Part shown: piece after piece, positions 32,398 through 42,300 of the stretch
Numbering within the stretch: position 1 is the first letter of the stretch
Layout of the letters: every line of letters starts with the position of its first letter
Assembly (NCBI GenBank): GCA_025998755.1
Contig: AP024674.1
Coordinates: 1,850,162 to 1,914,161, forward strand
Reading direction: 5' to 3'
Length of the DNA stretch: 64,000 bases
Source of the DNA: Armatimonadota bacterium
GTDB taxonomy: Bacteria > Armatimonadota > UBA5829 > DSUL01
Made by a program: the position numbers and the translations under genes
The notes under the pieces: model-generated
What the model was told of the DNA's origin: nothing
Seen by the model: only the letters and a program-made list of their open reading frames with translations
The model's database searches: none

Positions 32398-34781
32398 TCG
32401 TCACCTCGGGGCGAGAGTGTAGGCAGCAATCCTTCTGGGGGCAGCGGCGTCCCGCCTCTCTTTCGGCGTTTCCTCTGCTCGGCCTTTGCCTCTTCGACCA
32501 GTTCGGAGTCGCCAGCAGCCTGCGCCGCGGTCAAGAACCAACGCAGTGCCCAGTCATCAAGGAACTCTGGCTTGCCAAAGGCGTCCAAGGCTTCGCGCAG
32601 GTAGCTCGCTCTTGCCTCAGCATCATTAACGTCTCCGGCAAGGAGTCCGCGGAGAGCAACGTACGCCCCATCTCTCTTGCGATCCATCGCCAGTTCCACC
32701 GACTCAATCGCTTCCTCGTAGCGTTTCTGCTGCCTATACATCAGGGCCAGGCTGAACAGAGGGCTTCCCCAGCCCGATGCCTCGGCCGCCTTTCTATATA
32801 GTTTTTCTGCACGCTCGTAATCCTGCATTTCGGCATAGATGATTCCCATTAGATAGAGAATCCCCGCGTCGGCGTAGTTCAGCCTCTGCAGGGCGCTCCG
32901 CAGGCATGCCAGTGCTCTCTCTCGGTGGGCAAGCTTCCAGTACTCCTCGGCGAGCTCTTTCAGAAGCCAGGGCATTTCATCCTCGGCCACTTCCTTGTGG
33001 CGAATCCGCCGCTCGATCTCGTTGATCCGCGTTCGTGTGCTGTGTGGGTTGACCACGTGCGTCAGCGGGTTCTGAACGTCGGCGACAAGCACGGGAACCG
33101 ACCCGTCTGCCAAACCCATCACTATCTTGAGTACCTGGTTCTCGTCGTAGTAGTACTCGAGGAATATCCGGGCCCCGGATTTCTCCGCAGTGTCCAGAGG
33201 CCACGTGTAGAATGCCACCGTTCTGTTCTCTCGGCCGGCGACGATTTCGAGCCTGATTTTGTCTTCGTCTTCCCCTTCCCCCGCCAATACCATCAGGCTA
33301 TCGTTGAGTGCGTACTTGTCCCTTTGCGGATACGGCAGTTCCGCGCCTTTCGGAACGAGCTCCAACAGCCCGCCTTGGTGTCGAACGCAAAGTGAGTCGT
33401 GCGCAACCGGTCTGAAAAAGCCTGAACCGGTCAGCGCGAGTGCCATCGCGTGAAATGCCGCGCCACGCGCTACCGCAAGCTGAACGGCATCTCGATCCGG
33501 CGGTTCAAGGATCTCTGCTTCTGGCAGGAACTCCCTGATTCCGTCAACAACCTGCGGAATCAGGCTGCTGCCACCGACCATCAAGCAGTAGTCCACGTCC
33601 TCCGGATCCAGGTCGCTTCGCGATAGCGCATCGGCGACCGGCAAGAATATCGGGCAGGTCGTGTAGTATTCCCCTTCATTGACACATGGAACATCGTGGT
33701 CTAGGAACGGCTCCAGGACCTGGTTGAACTGGCTCAGCGACATTGCCGGGCTTTCCAGCACATAATCATTTTCTTGTATCGGACATTTGAAGACTCCCGG
33801 GAGTTTGGCCGTGAGATCCTTCGCATCCCTGCCGAACTTGCGCAGCCGCTCCAACTCGATGCACAGTTTGATCTTCAGAGATTCTGCTACTCCCATCAGC
33901 GCGGGTTCAACGTAGAGCCGCTTTTCGTCAAACGTGAGATCGTGCGGCCCAATGCCGTTTTGCTGGATAAGCTGCGGAATCAGCACGTCGTGAACGATCG
34001 ACGCATCAATGTCTCCGCCGCCGAGCCTGTGATACCGCGACACAGAGAGAGCCGCGATTTCCAGCCGCGACTTCTTCTTTCCGCGGCTCACGCGGAACAC
34101 GGCGACATCACATGTTCCGCCGCCGAAGTCGAAGACTAGCAGCACTTTTGGCTTCGCGAACATCTCAGCCACGTTGCTGCCCTGTGTACAGGCGTAGTCG
34201 AGGAACGCCGCCATCGGCTCGTCCAGCAGCCCTCCCGCGTCAACGTCGAGCCCCGCGAGTTTGGCCGCCTTGAGAGTGTCATACCGCTGAGCGGCCTGGA
34301 ACGAAGCAGGCACGGTCACGACCACTCTCTCCGGCGCGGTGTCCAGGGCTTCAAGCGCTTTGGAGTGAAGGAACGAGAGCACCTTTCCCCCTATCTCCGC
34401 AGCGTTCTGGTAGCCGACGGGCGCCCCGAGATACGGCTTGTCTGTCCCGATGTCGTTCTTGCACTGAGAGAACACATGCCTGTTCGGGATTAGTTTCAGA
34501 AACCCCGATTGGGCCAGAAGCCTCTTTGCGCCCTCGCCGACCCATTCCCGGCCGTCGTGAAGCACCACGACAGACGGAACGAGAGGGCTAATATACTCTC
34601 CTTCAGCAGTCACCTGCGGGATGTCCAGGCAGTGAACCTTCACAGACTGAGTCTCCGGGTCGTAGACCGCCTCCGCAACCGTGGAGTTGGTCGTGCCCAG
34701 ATCTATGCCAAGGGCTCGGACCGGCCCGGCCGGCTGAGGGAAGTCCCCAACGCTTTCTTTGATGATCGACATGAAGTCCAT
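32394..34781 (-). CDS. Hsp70-family ATPase fused to a C-terminal TPR region
   Basis: About 795 residues from the ATG at 34781 (AAAGGA upstream at long spacing). Residues about 13-400 form an Hsp70/actin-fold ATPase: phosphate-1 GIDLGTTNS, VTVPASFQAAQR, phosphate-2 DFGGGTCDVAVF and adenosine-binding VGGSSLIPQVV. There is then a beta-rich part that does not look like a canonical DnaK substrate lid (TVAFYTWPLDTAEKSG). From about residue 590, TPR-like helices follow (RALACLRSALQRL, YLMGIIYAEMQDYERAEKLY, FSLALMYRQQKRYEEAIES), then a basic tail KAEQRKRRKRGG. It is not housekeeping DnaK: it is TPR-fused, has no EEVD-like end and sits between two helicases. A chaperone or assembly role for the defence proteins is inference. 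Confidence 0.9.
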   Translation of the reverse strand: MDFMSIIKESVGDFPQPAGPVRALGIDLGTTNSTVAEAVYDPETQSVKVHCLDIPQVTAEGEYISPLVPSVVVLHDGREWVGEGAKRLLAQSGFLKLIPNRHVFSQCKNDIGTDKPYLGAPVGYQNAAEIGGKVLSFLHSKALEALDTAPERVVVTVPASFQAAQRYDTLKAAKLAGLDVDAGGLLDEPMAAFLDYACTQGSNVAEMFAKPKVLLVFDFGGGTCDVAVFRVSRGKKKSRLEIAALSVSRYHRLGGGDIDASIVHDVLIPQLIQQNGIGPHDLTFDEKRLYVEPALMGVAESLKIKLCIELERLRKFGRDAKDLTAKLPGVFKCPIQENDYVLESPAMSLSQFNQVLEPFLDHDVPCVNEGEYYTTCPIFLPVADALSRSDLDPEDVDYCLMVGGSSLIPQVVDGIREFLPEAEILEPPDRDAVQLAVARGAAFHAMALALTGSGFFRPVAHDSLCVRHQGGLLELVPKGAELPYPQRDKYALNDSLMVLAGEGEDEDKIRLEIVAGRENRTVAFYTWPLDTAEKSGARIFLEYYYDENQVLKIVMGLADGSVPVLVADVQNPLTHVVNPHSTRTRINEIERRIRHKEVAEDEMPWLLKELAEEYWKLAHRERALACLRSALQRLNYADAGILYLMGIIYAEMQDYERAEKLYRKAAEASGWGSPLFSLALMYRQQKRYEEAIESVELAMDRKRDGAYVALRGLLAGDVNDAEARASYLREALDAFGKPEFLDDWALRWFLTAAQAAGDSELVEEAKAEQRKRRKRGGTPLPPEGLLPTLSPRGDE

Positions 34782-34859
34782 TGGCTCACTTGTCCTTTCG
34801 AAGATACCTTCCGGCAATCTCAGGTTCGCCCAACCAACCTTGCACCACCAATGGCAACA

Positions 34860-37800
34860 TTACACCAGGCCCTCGGAACACACGATTCTTGATACCGGTT
34901 TCTCCTGGAGCATGGATGAGCGGCGGTCGGCCCATTCCCGCATATTGTGCTGGTAGTAGATGTCACGGAGCCCGTGCAGAAGGTCTTGTCCTGTAGCGCC
35001 GTTCCGCCGGAGTCTGTTGAGCTCTTTATTGACCGCATTTGTGACCGGCCCTCTGAACGCCTTTGCCAGTAAGTCGATCTGAGACTTGATCTCTTCGTCC
35101 CGCGCCAGCGCGAACTGACCACGAAGCTCCCTGAGCACATACTTCTGCCCCTGTGATAACCCCAGGGTCTTTTCCCGTTCGGCCTGCCGTTGCTTGACTA
35201 CTTCTGCAAACTGCCTCTTGGCGCGCGCCACACGAGAGTTGTAACCCTCCGGCAATGTAGCCGTCGGCGTTTCAGGAGCGCACTTTATCATGCCCAGGAC
35301 GCGCGGCACATCGCGAGTCACCTCGTTGCCCTCGCTGTCGAACACTACCAGTTCCTGATAGGCTTTTAGATCGCTTCGGCCCGGATAGCTGCTCTCGCAG
35401 AAGACGTAGAACCCCTTGGCGAGAGCCTGCACAGCAGACCTTACGCCGTCGGGCATCGAGGCGATCCTCTCAAATTCCGCAGGGCTCTCTTTCTTCAGCA
35501 GCCGCACGATTTCTTCCGCTTCGTTGAGGTCAAGCAACTCATCTTCCTCATCCTCGAACAGGCTGAGTTGTTCGCCCTTCCTCTCGTAGATTGCGTACAG
35601 AGCCTCCTCGTTGAGCTGTTCAGAGGAATCCAGAATCGCTGCGTCTTCCCCTATGGTGTCGTGTATCTCCTGAATTCGGTTCCGAAGCACCTCTTTGAGC
35701 CCCAGATTGCGCTCAATTCCCAGTTCAGGCAGGAAGTTGAACCCGTAGATGACATCGTGTTCGCTGCCTATGCGGTCTATTCGCCCGAACCGCTGAATCA
35801 GCCGGACCGGGTTCCAGTGGAGGTCATAGTTGATGATCTTATCGCAGTCCTGCAGGTTGAGGCCTTCCGAGAGCACGTCCGTAGCCACGAGGGTGGATAT
35901 CTCACACTCTCCTTCCTGGAACTTGTAGCTCGGGTTGGCTCTGGGGGCGAACCTTCCCACGGCGCGCGCTCTGCTCTTGTCTGAGCTGTAGACCACCTCA
36001 ATGTCGTCCCGCTCTTCTTTGGGGTTCAGGTTTTCATAAAGGTACTTGGCCGTGTCGGCGAATTGGGTGAAGATCAGAAGCTTGCCCTGATTGAGGGGTT
36101 CCTTGCGAAGCCAGTCAAACAGAGTCTGCAGCTTGGCGTCCTTTGCAGCGGTGATCGGTTCGACCAATCCGAGGATATGCTTTAGGACCGATATATCGTG
36201 CTCAATTGCCTTTCTTAAGCGCGACAAGTCGAAGTCTTCGATGTTGTAGTGCCCGCTCGCTTGCCGGAGCGCGTCCATTAGACCCACCTCCGACTGCACA
36301 TCTGACTCGTACAAGATGTTTCTGGCATCCTCACCGGCAGGCACTATTCCTTCTTGGAGAGCTGCGAGGAATCTTTCGTGCGCCCTCAACAGGCGTTGGA
36401 TGGTTGCTCGAAACGCGTACACGCTGGACTCGAAGCGTTTGAACAGCAGGATGCGAATGAGGCCGCGCAGGTTCGCGCCGGCGCGCTGCAAGCTTGCATA
36501 AGGCTCCTGGCGCTGCTTCTCGGGACGAACGTAATGCCACAACCCGAACCTGGCAAAAGTGAGTTGGCCTTTGAACAGCCTCCCTGCGCCGTTATTGCCC
36601 GGCCGGCCGAGAGCGCTCCTGATCTCCTGATACAGCCCCTGGTAGGTGTCCTCTATACTATATTCTATGGTCTCAAGCTCGCGCTTGGGGAAGAACTGGT
36701 GCTTGCCGCCAACGATCACGTAGGCGCGCCTCCTGCCGGACGCATAGTCAGCGAAGCGCGACGGATCCACCGGCTCGTGAGTGTCCGCATCATATCCATA
36801 CCATCGCAGAATATGGTTGCGGGTCCGCCGGATCAGAATATGAACCAGCAGGTCGGGCAGCTTTCGGTTCCCTCGCTCGATGGACTTGAAATATTCCTTG
36901 AGGTCCGCGGGTTCGATTGGCAGGTCGGTCTTGTCGCTCTGGTGGAACAGCTTGATCTGATGATAGACATCCCAGGCGGTCTTGTTTCGCGGAGTGGCCG
37001 TGAGCATGCAGCACTTCTTCTGCGTTGCCAAAAAGGCCTCCACGGCTCTGTAGCGCTGCGTTTCCGGGTTGCTGAGGTTGTGGCTCTCGTCAATCAGCAC
37101 AAAGTCGCGGTCACGATACAATCCATCGTTGGGGTCCAGGTACTTCTCCACGTCCTTGCCTTCGCTGAGATACCCCATGGACAGTACGCGCGCGTTGAGG
37201 TCATACTCCTCATTGTAGCGCTCCCACATCTCCACCAGCCCGGCCGGGCAGATAATCAGCGGCCGCGCATGCTCAGTCCGCTCGAAGTGCTTCACGATGG
37301 CCGCGCCGATGTAGCTCTTGCCCAATCCCACAACGTCGGAGACGAACACGCCACCGTAGTCGCGGATCATCTGCACAGCCTGCTTCACCGCAACCTTCTG
37401 AAAATCCGCCAACTTGGATGTGATATCGTCATCCCACAGCAGGTCCTGATCGGCCTCGGATTCCAGGCGGTCCCGCACCAGCCGGTATAACGTCTTCATA
37501 TAGATGTCGTAGGGACGGACCAGCGATGCGGCCCAGGACTGTTTGATCTCCTGCATAAAGGCCTCGTCGAACTCTTCGGACTCATTCCAGAGCTCGTCGA
37601 ACCATCTCACAAGCTCAGCGTGGTTGTCGTTGCCCTGGACCACGACGTTCAGCTCCGTGTTGTGCGTAAGCCCGGACAGCGTAAGGTTGGACGATCCGAC
37701 TATCGCTATCCCCTTCTCGTGCCGCTCGATTGGCTGGCCCGAGGCGTCGTATACAGGCCCGTAGTCGAAGATATAGGCTTTGGCGTGCAGCCTGCCCTTG

Positions 37801-38219
37801 GTGTAGACCCGGACCTTGAGCCTGCCCTCCTCGATCATCCGCGCCAGGTTCAGGATGACTCTCTCATCCTCGTCGGATTGGTCCATCATCTCCATCGCCT
37901 CGCGGATGGCTTCGGCGGTCTCGCTCACCATGCGCTTCGAATCCACCCTCTTCGGGTAGCTCTGCGCCTCCGCTGCTTCCTTGACCATCTCCAGCGACCG
38001 ATAGCCCTCGGCTAGCTGCTCCAGGGTCTCTCGGTTGGTGGTGTTGCCGATCAGCAGCCGGAGTTCCGACAGGTCCACTAGCTTCGAGGCAATTCCCTTA
38101 AGACCGGATATGAAGAAGTAACCCACAGCAAACCGCGCAGCGCTCGTGGAATCGAGTATCCGGTCTATGTGATCGGCAAGTATCTCCTTGCGGTTGTCTA
38201 TAATGTCGTGAGCGGCCAA
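34860..38219 (-). CDS. PLD-nuclease-SNF2 helicase fusion protein
   Basis: A 1119-residue protein starting at a TTG (38219) with AAGGAG upstream, 12 bp after the HEPN remnant. Residues about 10-230 are a phospholipase-D-type domain with one HxK motif, GRLHAKAYIFDYG (His near 143), and GSSNLTLSGL, giving a single HKD half-site that would need dimerisation. Residues about 275-470 are the first SNF2 lobe: DVVGLGKSYIGAAI (motif I), LIDESHNLSN (DExH-type motif II) and LTATPRNK (motif III). The second lobe runs about 690-860: LLIFTQFADTAKYL, ATDVLSEGLNLQDCD (motif V) and QRFGRIDRIGS (motif VI). The last 250 residues are helical with no assigned family. Likely an ATP-driven DNA translocase with nuclease, the candidate restriction component. 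Confidence 0.93.
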   Translation of the reverse strand: MAAHDIIDNRKEILADHIDRILDSTSAARFAVGYFFISGLKGIASKLVDLSELRLLIGNTTNRETLEQLAEGYRSLEMVKEAAEAQSYPKRVDSKRMVSETAEAIREAMEMMDQSDEDERVILNLARMIEEGRLKVRVYTKGRLHAKAYIFDYGPVYDASGQPIERHEKGIAIVGSSNLTLSGLTHNTELNVVVQGNDNHAELVRWFDELWNESEEFDEAFMQEIKQSWAASLVRPYDIYMKTLYRLVRDRLESEADQDLLWDDDITSKLADFQKVAVKQAVQMIRDYGGVFVSDVVGLGKSYIGAAIVKHFERTEHARPLIICPAGLVEMWERYNEEYDLNARVLSMGYLSEGKDVEKYLDPNDGLYRDRDFVLIDESHNLSNPETQRYRAVEAFLATQKKCCMLTATPRNKTAWDVYHQIKLFHQSDKTDLPIEPADLKEYFKSIERGNRKLPDLLVHILIRRTRNHILRWYGYDADTHEPVDPSRFADYASGRRRAYVIVGGKHQFFPKRELETIEYSIEDTYQGLYQEIRSALGRPGNNGAGRLFKGQLTFARFGLWHYVRPEKQRQEPYASLQRAGANLRGLIRILLFKRFESSVYAFRATIQRLLRAHERFLAALQEGIVPAGEDARNILYESDVQSEVGLMDALRQASGHYNIEDFDLSRLRKAIEHDISVLKHILGLVEPITAAKDAKLQTLFDWLRKEPLNQGKLLIFTQFADTAKYLYENLNPKEERDDIEVVYSSDKSRARAVGRFAPRANPSYKFQEGECEISTLVATDVLSEGLNLQDCDKIINYDLHWNPVRLIQRFGRIDRIGSEHDVIYGFNFLPELGIERNLGLKEVLRNRIQEIHDTIGEDAAILDSSEQLNEEALYAIYERKGEQLSLFEDEEDELLDLNEAEEIVRLLKKESPAEFERIASMPDGVRSAVQALAKGFYVFCESSYPGRSDLKAYQELVVFDSEGNEVTRDVPRVLGMIKCAPETPTATLPEGYNSRVARAKRQFAEVVKQRQAEREKTLGLSQGQKYVLRELRGQFALARDEEIKSQIDLLAKAFRGPVTNAVNKELNRLRRNGATGQDLLHGLRDIYYQHNMREWADRRSSMLQEKPVSRIVCSEGLV

Positions 38220-38231
38220 TAGATGCTCCTT

Positions 38232-38672
38232 TCAGACGTACTCAGGATGGTTGGCCTAAAGCCATCCGCGAACTGCCTCATCCAGCTCCTGAGCCTTGGC
38301 AATCAGTTCCGTCACCTTGGCCCTGGATACGATGCCCGACCTGGAGTAGGTCGAAAAGTTTCGGATTCGCCTGCACTTCTGCACTTACGTGCTCAAAGCC
38401 TGGTGTTCCACGCCCAGGATCTTGGGGAGAACCCCAAATACGGCGAGATGGTGCCCTTCTCCACGTGTTCGATATCCGGCGCATCTGAGCGGGATAGTCG
38501 CAAGCAGCAGCGCCGCGTCCTAGGCGCAGTTGAAGCGTCCATCCAGCGATAGCTGGTCCGCCTGCGCATCGCCGAGGCTCGTGGAGGCAACGCTCATCAG
38601 GTCGGCAATCTCGCGCCTGGAGGTCCTTCTCGGTTTCAGCCTTCCCTCATTCGGCGAGCCTTCTAAGCTCAT
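38232..38672 (-). pseudogene. HEPN-domain protein gene with three in-frame stop codons
   Basis: A single frame of 147 codons runs from an ATG at 38672 to a TGA at 38232-38234, and its translation is a convincing HEPN-type helical protein: NEGRLKPRRTSRREIADL, FNCA-stop-DAALLLA, GYRTRGEGHHLAVFGVLPK, CRRIRNFSTY, AQELDEAVRGWL-stop-ANHPEYV. TAG at codon 51 replaces the usual Tyr of the (A)YDAA helix; TAA at codon 96 probably replaces a Tyr; TAG is at codon 139. The start overlaps the MNT gene by 26 bp, as in HEPN-MNT toxin-antitoxin pairs. HEPN partners are usually RNases or nucleotidyltransferase targets. As it stands the gene cannot give a full product. Confidence 0.8.
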
Positions 38673-39254
38673 CATCGCCTCCGATCAGGAAGAGCTTGGT
38701 CTCCCGCATCACTGAAGTTACGAAGTGATCCCCGTTTTTCAGCCGTTCCCGGAACTCAACCGCTGGAAACACTGCTGGATTCACTTCCCTGCCAAGCTCA
38801 CTCTCAGCCGTGTCGAGCGCCTGCGATAGCTCAACTAGCGATACGTCGCCGACGACAGAAAGGTCCACATCGCTTTCAGAACGCTCCTCGCCTCTTGCGC
38901 CGAGCCGAAGATGAACGCGACCTTCATTTGCTCCGAGAGCTCAGCCAGGCAAGCTCTGAGCACATCGGCAAGGCCGACTGACTTGACAAACATGGACCGC
39001 AGATCGGGAACTATGAGGCATCGCTCGTTGATTCCTAAGTAGAATTGGCGGCCGCAGCGCTCTCGCAAGATCACGCCCGCCGTTTCAAGATTCCCAAGCT
39101 TCCGCTGGACGCTTCCCTGACGTAGTCCGGTCTTCTTGACCAGCTCGCGCAGATAGAACCTGCCTTCGCCGCCAAACAGCAGGACTTTGAGAAGCTATAT
39201 GCGGGGGCAGGATTGGATTATTGTCTCCAGCATTACGCCCTCCACCGTAGGCAT
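38647..39254 (-). pseudogene. HTH-MNT nucleotidyltransferase gene with an amber stop and a 1-nt frameshift
   Basis: The ATG at 39254 opens a frame interrupted at codon 20 by TAG (39195-39197). It continues as LLKVLLFGGEGRFYLRELVKK, TGLRQGSVQRKLGNLETAGV, an HTH of the type fused to MNT domains. The nucleotidyltransferase core is FGSA, then after a one-base loss near 38,896 RGEERSESDVDLSVVGDVS, restoring the GSxxRGEExxxSDxD motif. The total of 608 nt is one short of 203 codons, consistent with one deletion. The downstream frame ends at 38647, overlapping HEPN. Intact relatives act as antitoxins (AMP transfer to HEPN) and repressors. A palindromic operator lies just upstream. Confidence 0.8.
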
Positions 39255-39264
39255 AATGAATGCA

Positions 39265-39292
39265 AGTGTACGCATTTTGCGTACTGTGTCGA
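39265..39292 (-). promoter_or_regulatory. Promoter with a perfect 17-bp palindromic operator between -35 and -10
   Basis: On the minus strand TCGACA (39292-39287), a 16-bp spacer and TACACT (39270-39265) stand just before the MNT start. The palindrome GTACGCA-AAA-TGCGTAC (39284-39268) fills the spacer and touches the -10. This is the standard position for a repressor of the MNT-HEPN-helicase part of the operon. The HTH of the MNT protein would be its natural reader, but that gene is broken. Confidence 0.6.
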
Positions 39293-39350
39293 GCACCTAT
39301 TGCTCTTCCTCCTCACCTGCGTTTGGGTCAAAAGGTCCAAGCTGCCGAAA

Positions 39351-42300
39351 TCACACGCTTTCAGCCTTTGACAGGCGCTTTGTAACCAGCTCGACCACGG
39401 CTTCGTACACAGCGTCCCGCTCGCACTGGGTTAGCCCAATTGCGTCGAACAGGACATTATCTAGGGCGCGTCGGTCGTCGTTAACCATCTCTTTGTTTAT
39501 AGACATTAATGGACGCCGAGCTACCACGGTGAATGCCTCCTGCAAAGCCTCGCGTTCCCGGCTCGCCAAACACCGAGGCGACAAGATGATTTGGTTCTGC
39601 ACCTCGTACACCATGACGCTCCGTGGGCCGCCTCCCCCCCCATAATTCCTCGCGCCAACTTCATCGCACAATATGGACAGGGCAGAGTTCAATAATGCCT
39701 GCATCACCGGATCCGTAATGGAAACATAGAACCTGCAGTCCGCAATCAACAGTTCGGCAGAGCCGAACACTCCGATACGGTCGCGCAGTTCCTTTGCCCA
39801 AAATGTATTCCCAGGTGTCTCCCTGCACTCCCACCACCGCCGCCGCCCTGCACAACTCGGACCCTTGTGAAACCCTTGCGTCTCCCCCCAACGAATGTAT
39901 TCCAGAGCTCTTGTTCCGGCGAGTTCACGCTTTTCCAGGTGACACACGAACAGGCACTGTCCTAAATCCCGAGGGCTGACCTCAAGGCTGCGGCACTCCC
40001 TCGGGCTCTTGATCACTGGCTTCAGGAACTCTTCCTCGATGCCCCACTGCCTGATCTTCTCCTCGTCCAGGTAGAAAAACTCATTGCACCCCGTCTTGAT
40101 TCCGAAGCGCACTTCGGCGATGTCTCCAAGCCGCACAAGCTTGCCCTTGCCCTTCTCCAGAATAGTCCAGTAGATATCCGGAGCCCGCAGATACTTGCCG
40201 CCCCACTTGTCCCCGACGTATCTCGGCACTTTTACCAGCGGGAAGCGCCTGTCTGGTGCCGCGTTGGCCGGCTCGTCTTCCTCGTCCTCAGCGGGCTGGT
40301 CGAACCCTCTTTCCAGAAGCTCTTTCTGCTTGACCACCTGCACCCTGTATTCCGGGGTGGACCGACGCCCCTCGGCTTCCTCGATCTCCTCGAACACCAC
40401 CGCCGACAACACCTGCTCGAACGGCACCTTGAACATCACGAACCGCGCGATGTTCGAAAGCCCCGCGTCCTTTTTTTTCGACGGCGCGGAGAGCAAACAG
40501 ATAACCGAGTTCACGTCCGCACTGGCGAACGATCGCTTCACCTGGTTGTCCATCACGAGCTTCAGATGACACTGCCTCAGCAGGAACTCCTGAAGGTCGG
40601 CCCCGTATCCCACGTCAAGCCACGAGTTGGACGTGATGAAGACAAACGATCCCGTAGGGTTCAGAATGTGCAGCCCGCGGAAGTAGAAGTATATGTACAG
40701 GTCGCTCTTGGCATCAATTTTCCTGACGGCCTTTCCGGTTCCGCACTTATACTGGAAGAAATCGGGATGATCGCGCTGAGTAGTGAGCATGACCTTTTCT
40801 TTGTAGCGGCGTTTGTTCTCGGCAGTCACTTCGTCGCGCGGCAGCCGAGGGTCGGATATCTGCTCCTGTCTCACGTAAGGCGGATTGCCCACCACGATAT
40901 CGAACCCCGACCTGTTGCCACGGAACACCTCGGCAAAGGCTATGCTCCACACGAACGGAAGGCCGCTCATGCGCGCCAACTCCTTCTGAGCGGCGAGCAG
41001 ATTGTTGATCTCCGCCTGCTTTTGCTCGCGTTCCTTCTTCCATCTCTCTGATTCTGCGAGCGTCTCCTGCTGGGGCTTGTCGAACCCGCCTATGAGCGGC
41101 GGGACCTGCTTGGGCTCATTCCCGATGGCGGCGAGTTCCCGCTGCGCGGCGATGATGCGCTCTTCGAGAATATCGTGGAACAGGCTTCGCTCGGCCTGCT
41201 GCGCGTCCTGGACGCTATGGAACTCGCAGTCGCAATCGCCGTAATAGAACTTGGCTTTCTCGGCGGTGAGTTTGGTGATGCGTTGCTTCATGGAGCGCGA
41301 GAGCGTGGATTCGGTCAGGTGCGCCAGTCCAATCCCGCCGACCTCCTCGACAAGGCTGTCCCCGCACCGAATGTTGAAAGTAAAGTTGGGCAGCAGGGGC
41401 TCGTGGCGAAAGGCCAGTTCCTCTCTGGTGAACTGCGCGTCTATAATGAGCGCCAGCCAGAGACGGAGCTCAGCTACGTGGCAAGCCCATTCCATGACGT
41501 CCACGCCGTATAAGTTCTGGCCGATGATCCGCTTGCGGCGCTCGTATGAATCTTCGGCTATGCCCAATGCCGTTTGAGCGCGCTCTTGAACGTCGTCCAT
41601 TATGTGCAGCATCCCGACCAGGAAAGAGCCCGACCCGCACGCGGGATCCACAATCTTGGTCTCCTGAAGTTCTTTGAGGATCGTGTTCCAAAGTCCAGCG
41701 GCGGAGACTTGGCCGTCCGCGTCCTTCTTCTCGTCGGGCTCCAAGGCGAATATGAGCTCGTAAAGCAGCTTGCGGTGCTGTTGGCCGATTCTGCCGGATA
41801 GGTTGTCCACCAGCGCTAGCCGGCACATCAGGTCTATCTCGGTTCGGGGCGTGTAGAAGATTCCCGCGTCCCCGCGCTCGTCAGCTTCCTCGGAGACATT
41901 GACCAGGCTCTCGTAGACCTTTCCAATCATCTCCGGATCAACGGAGACTTCCTGGTCCAGCGGGCTGTCCTCGGCGATGGTGAAGTTGTAGTTGTCCAGA
42001 AACTCGATGACCCGCTCCAACCGCGAGTCGCATATGGTGAAGGGGTCGCCCGGGGCGTCGAGTCTGTTCTCGGCAAACAGGCCTCCGTTCAGGTATGGCG
42101 CGTCGCACAGAGCCTTGCGAAAATGCTCGGGTATGTGCCGCCTCTGAGGAGTGTTAAGCAGAGACTTCTTGTTGTTGAAGGCCTCGAAGAACAGCGGCTT
42201 GAGCCACTTCTCGAAGAAGGTATCCTTGGGCTGTCCGCTGCCGGCATATGCATCGAAGTAGGACCTGATGAACTCCGTATCGTCCCCAAGCCAGCGTTTG

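Noticed and set aside
38232-39254. Stop-codon recoding (TAG/TAA read as Tyr or another residue) in HEPN and MNT
   Set aside because: Two different stop codons are involved, the expected residues differ (probably Tyr twice, a charged or other residue elsewhere), there is also a frameshift, and intact neighbours end normally. Pseudogene decay is simpler.
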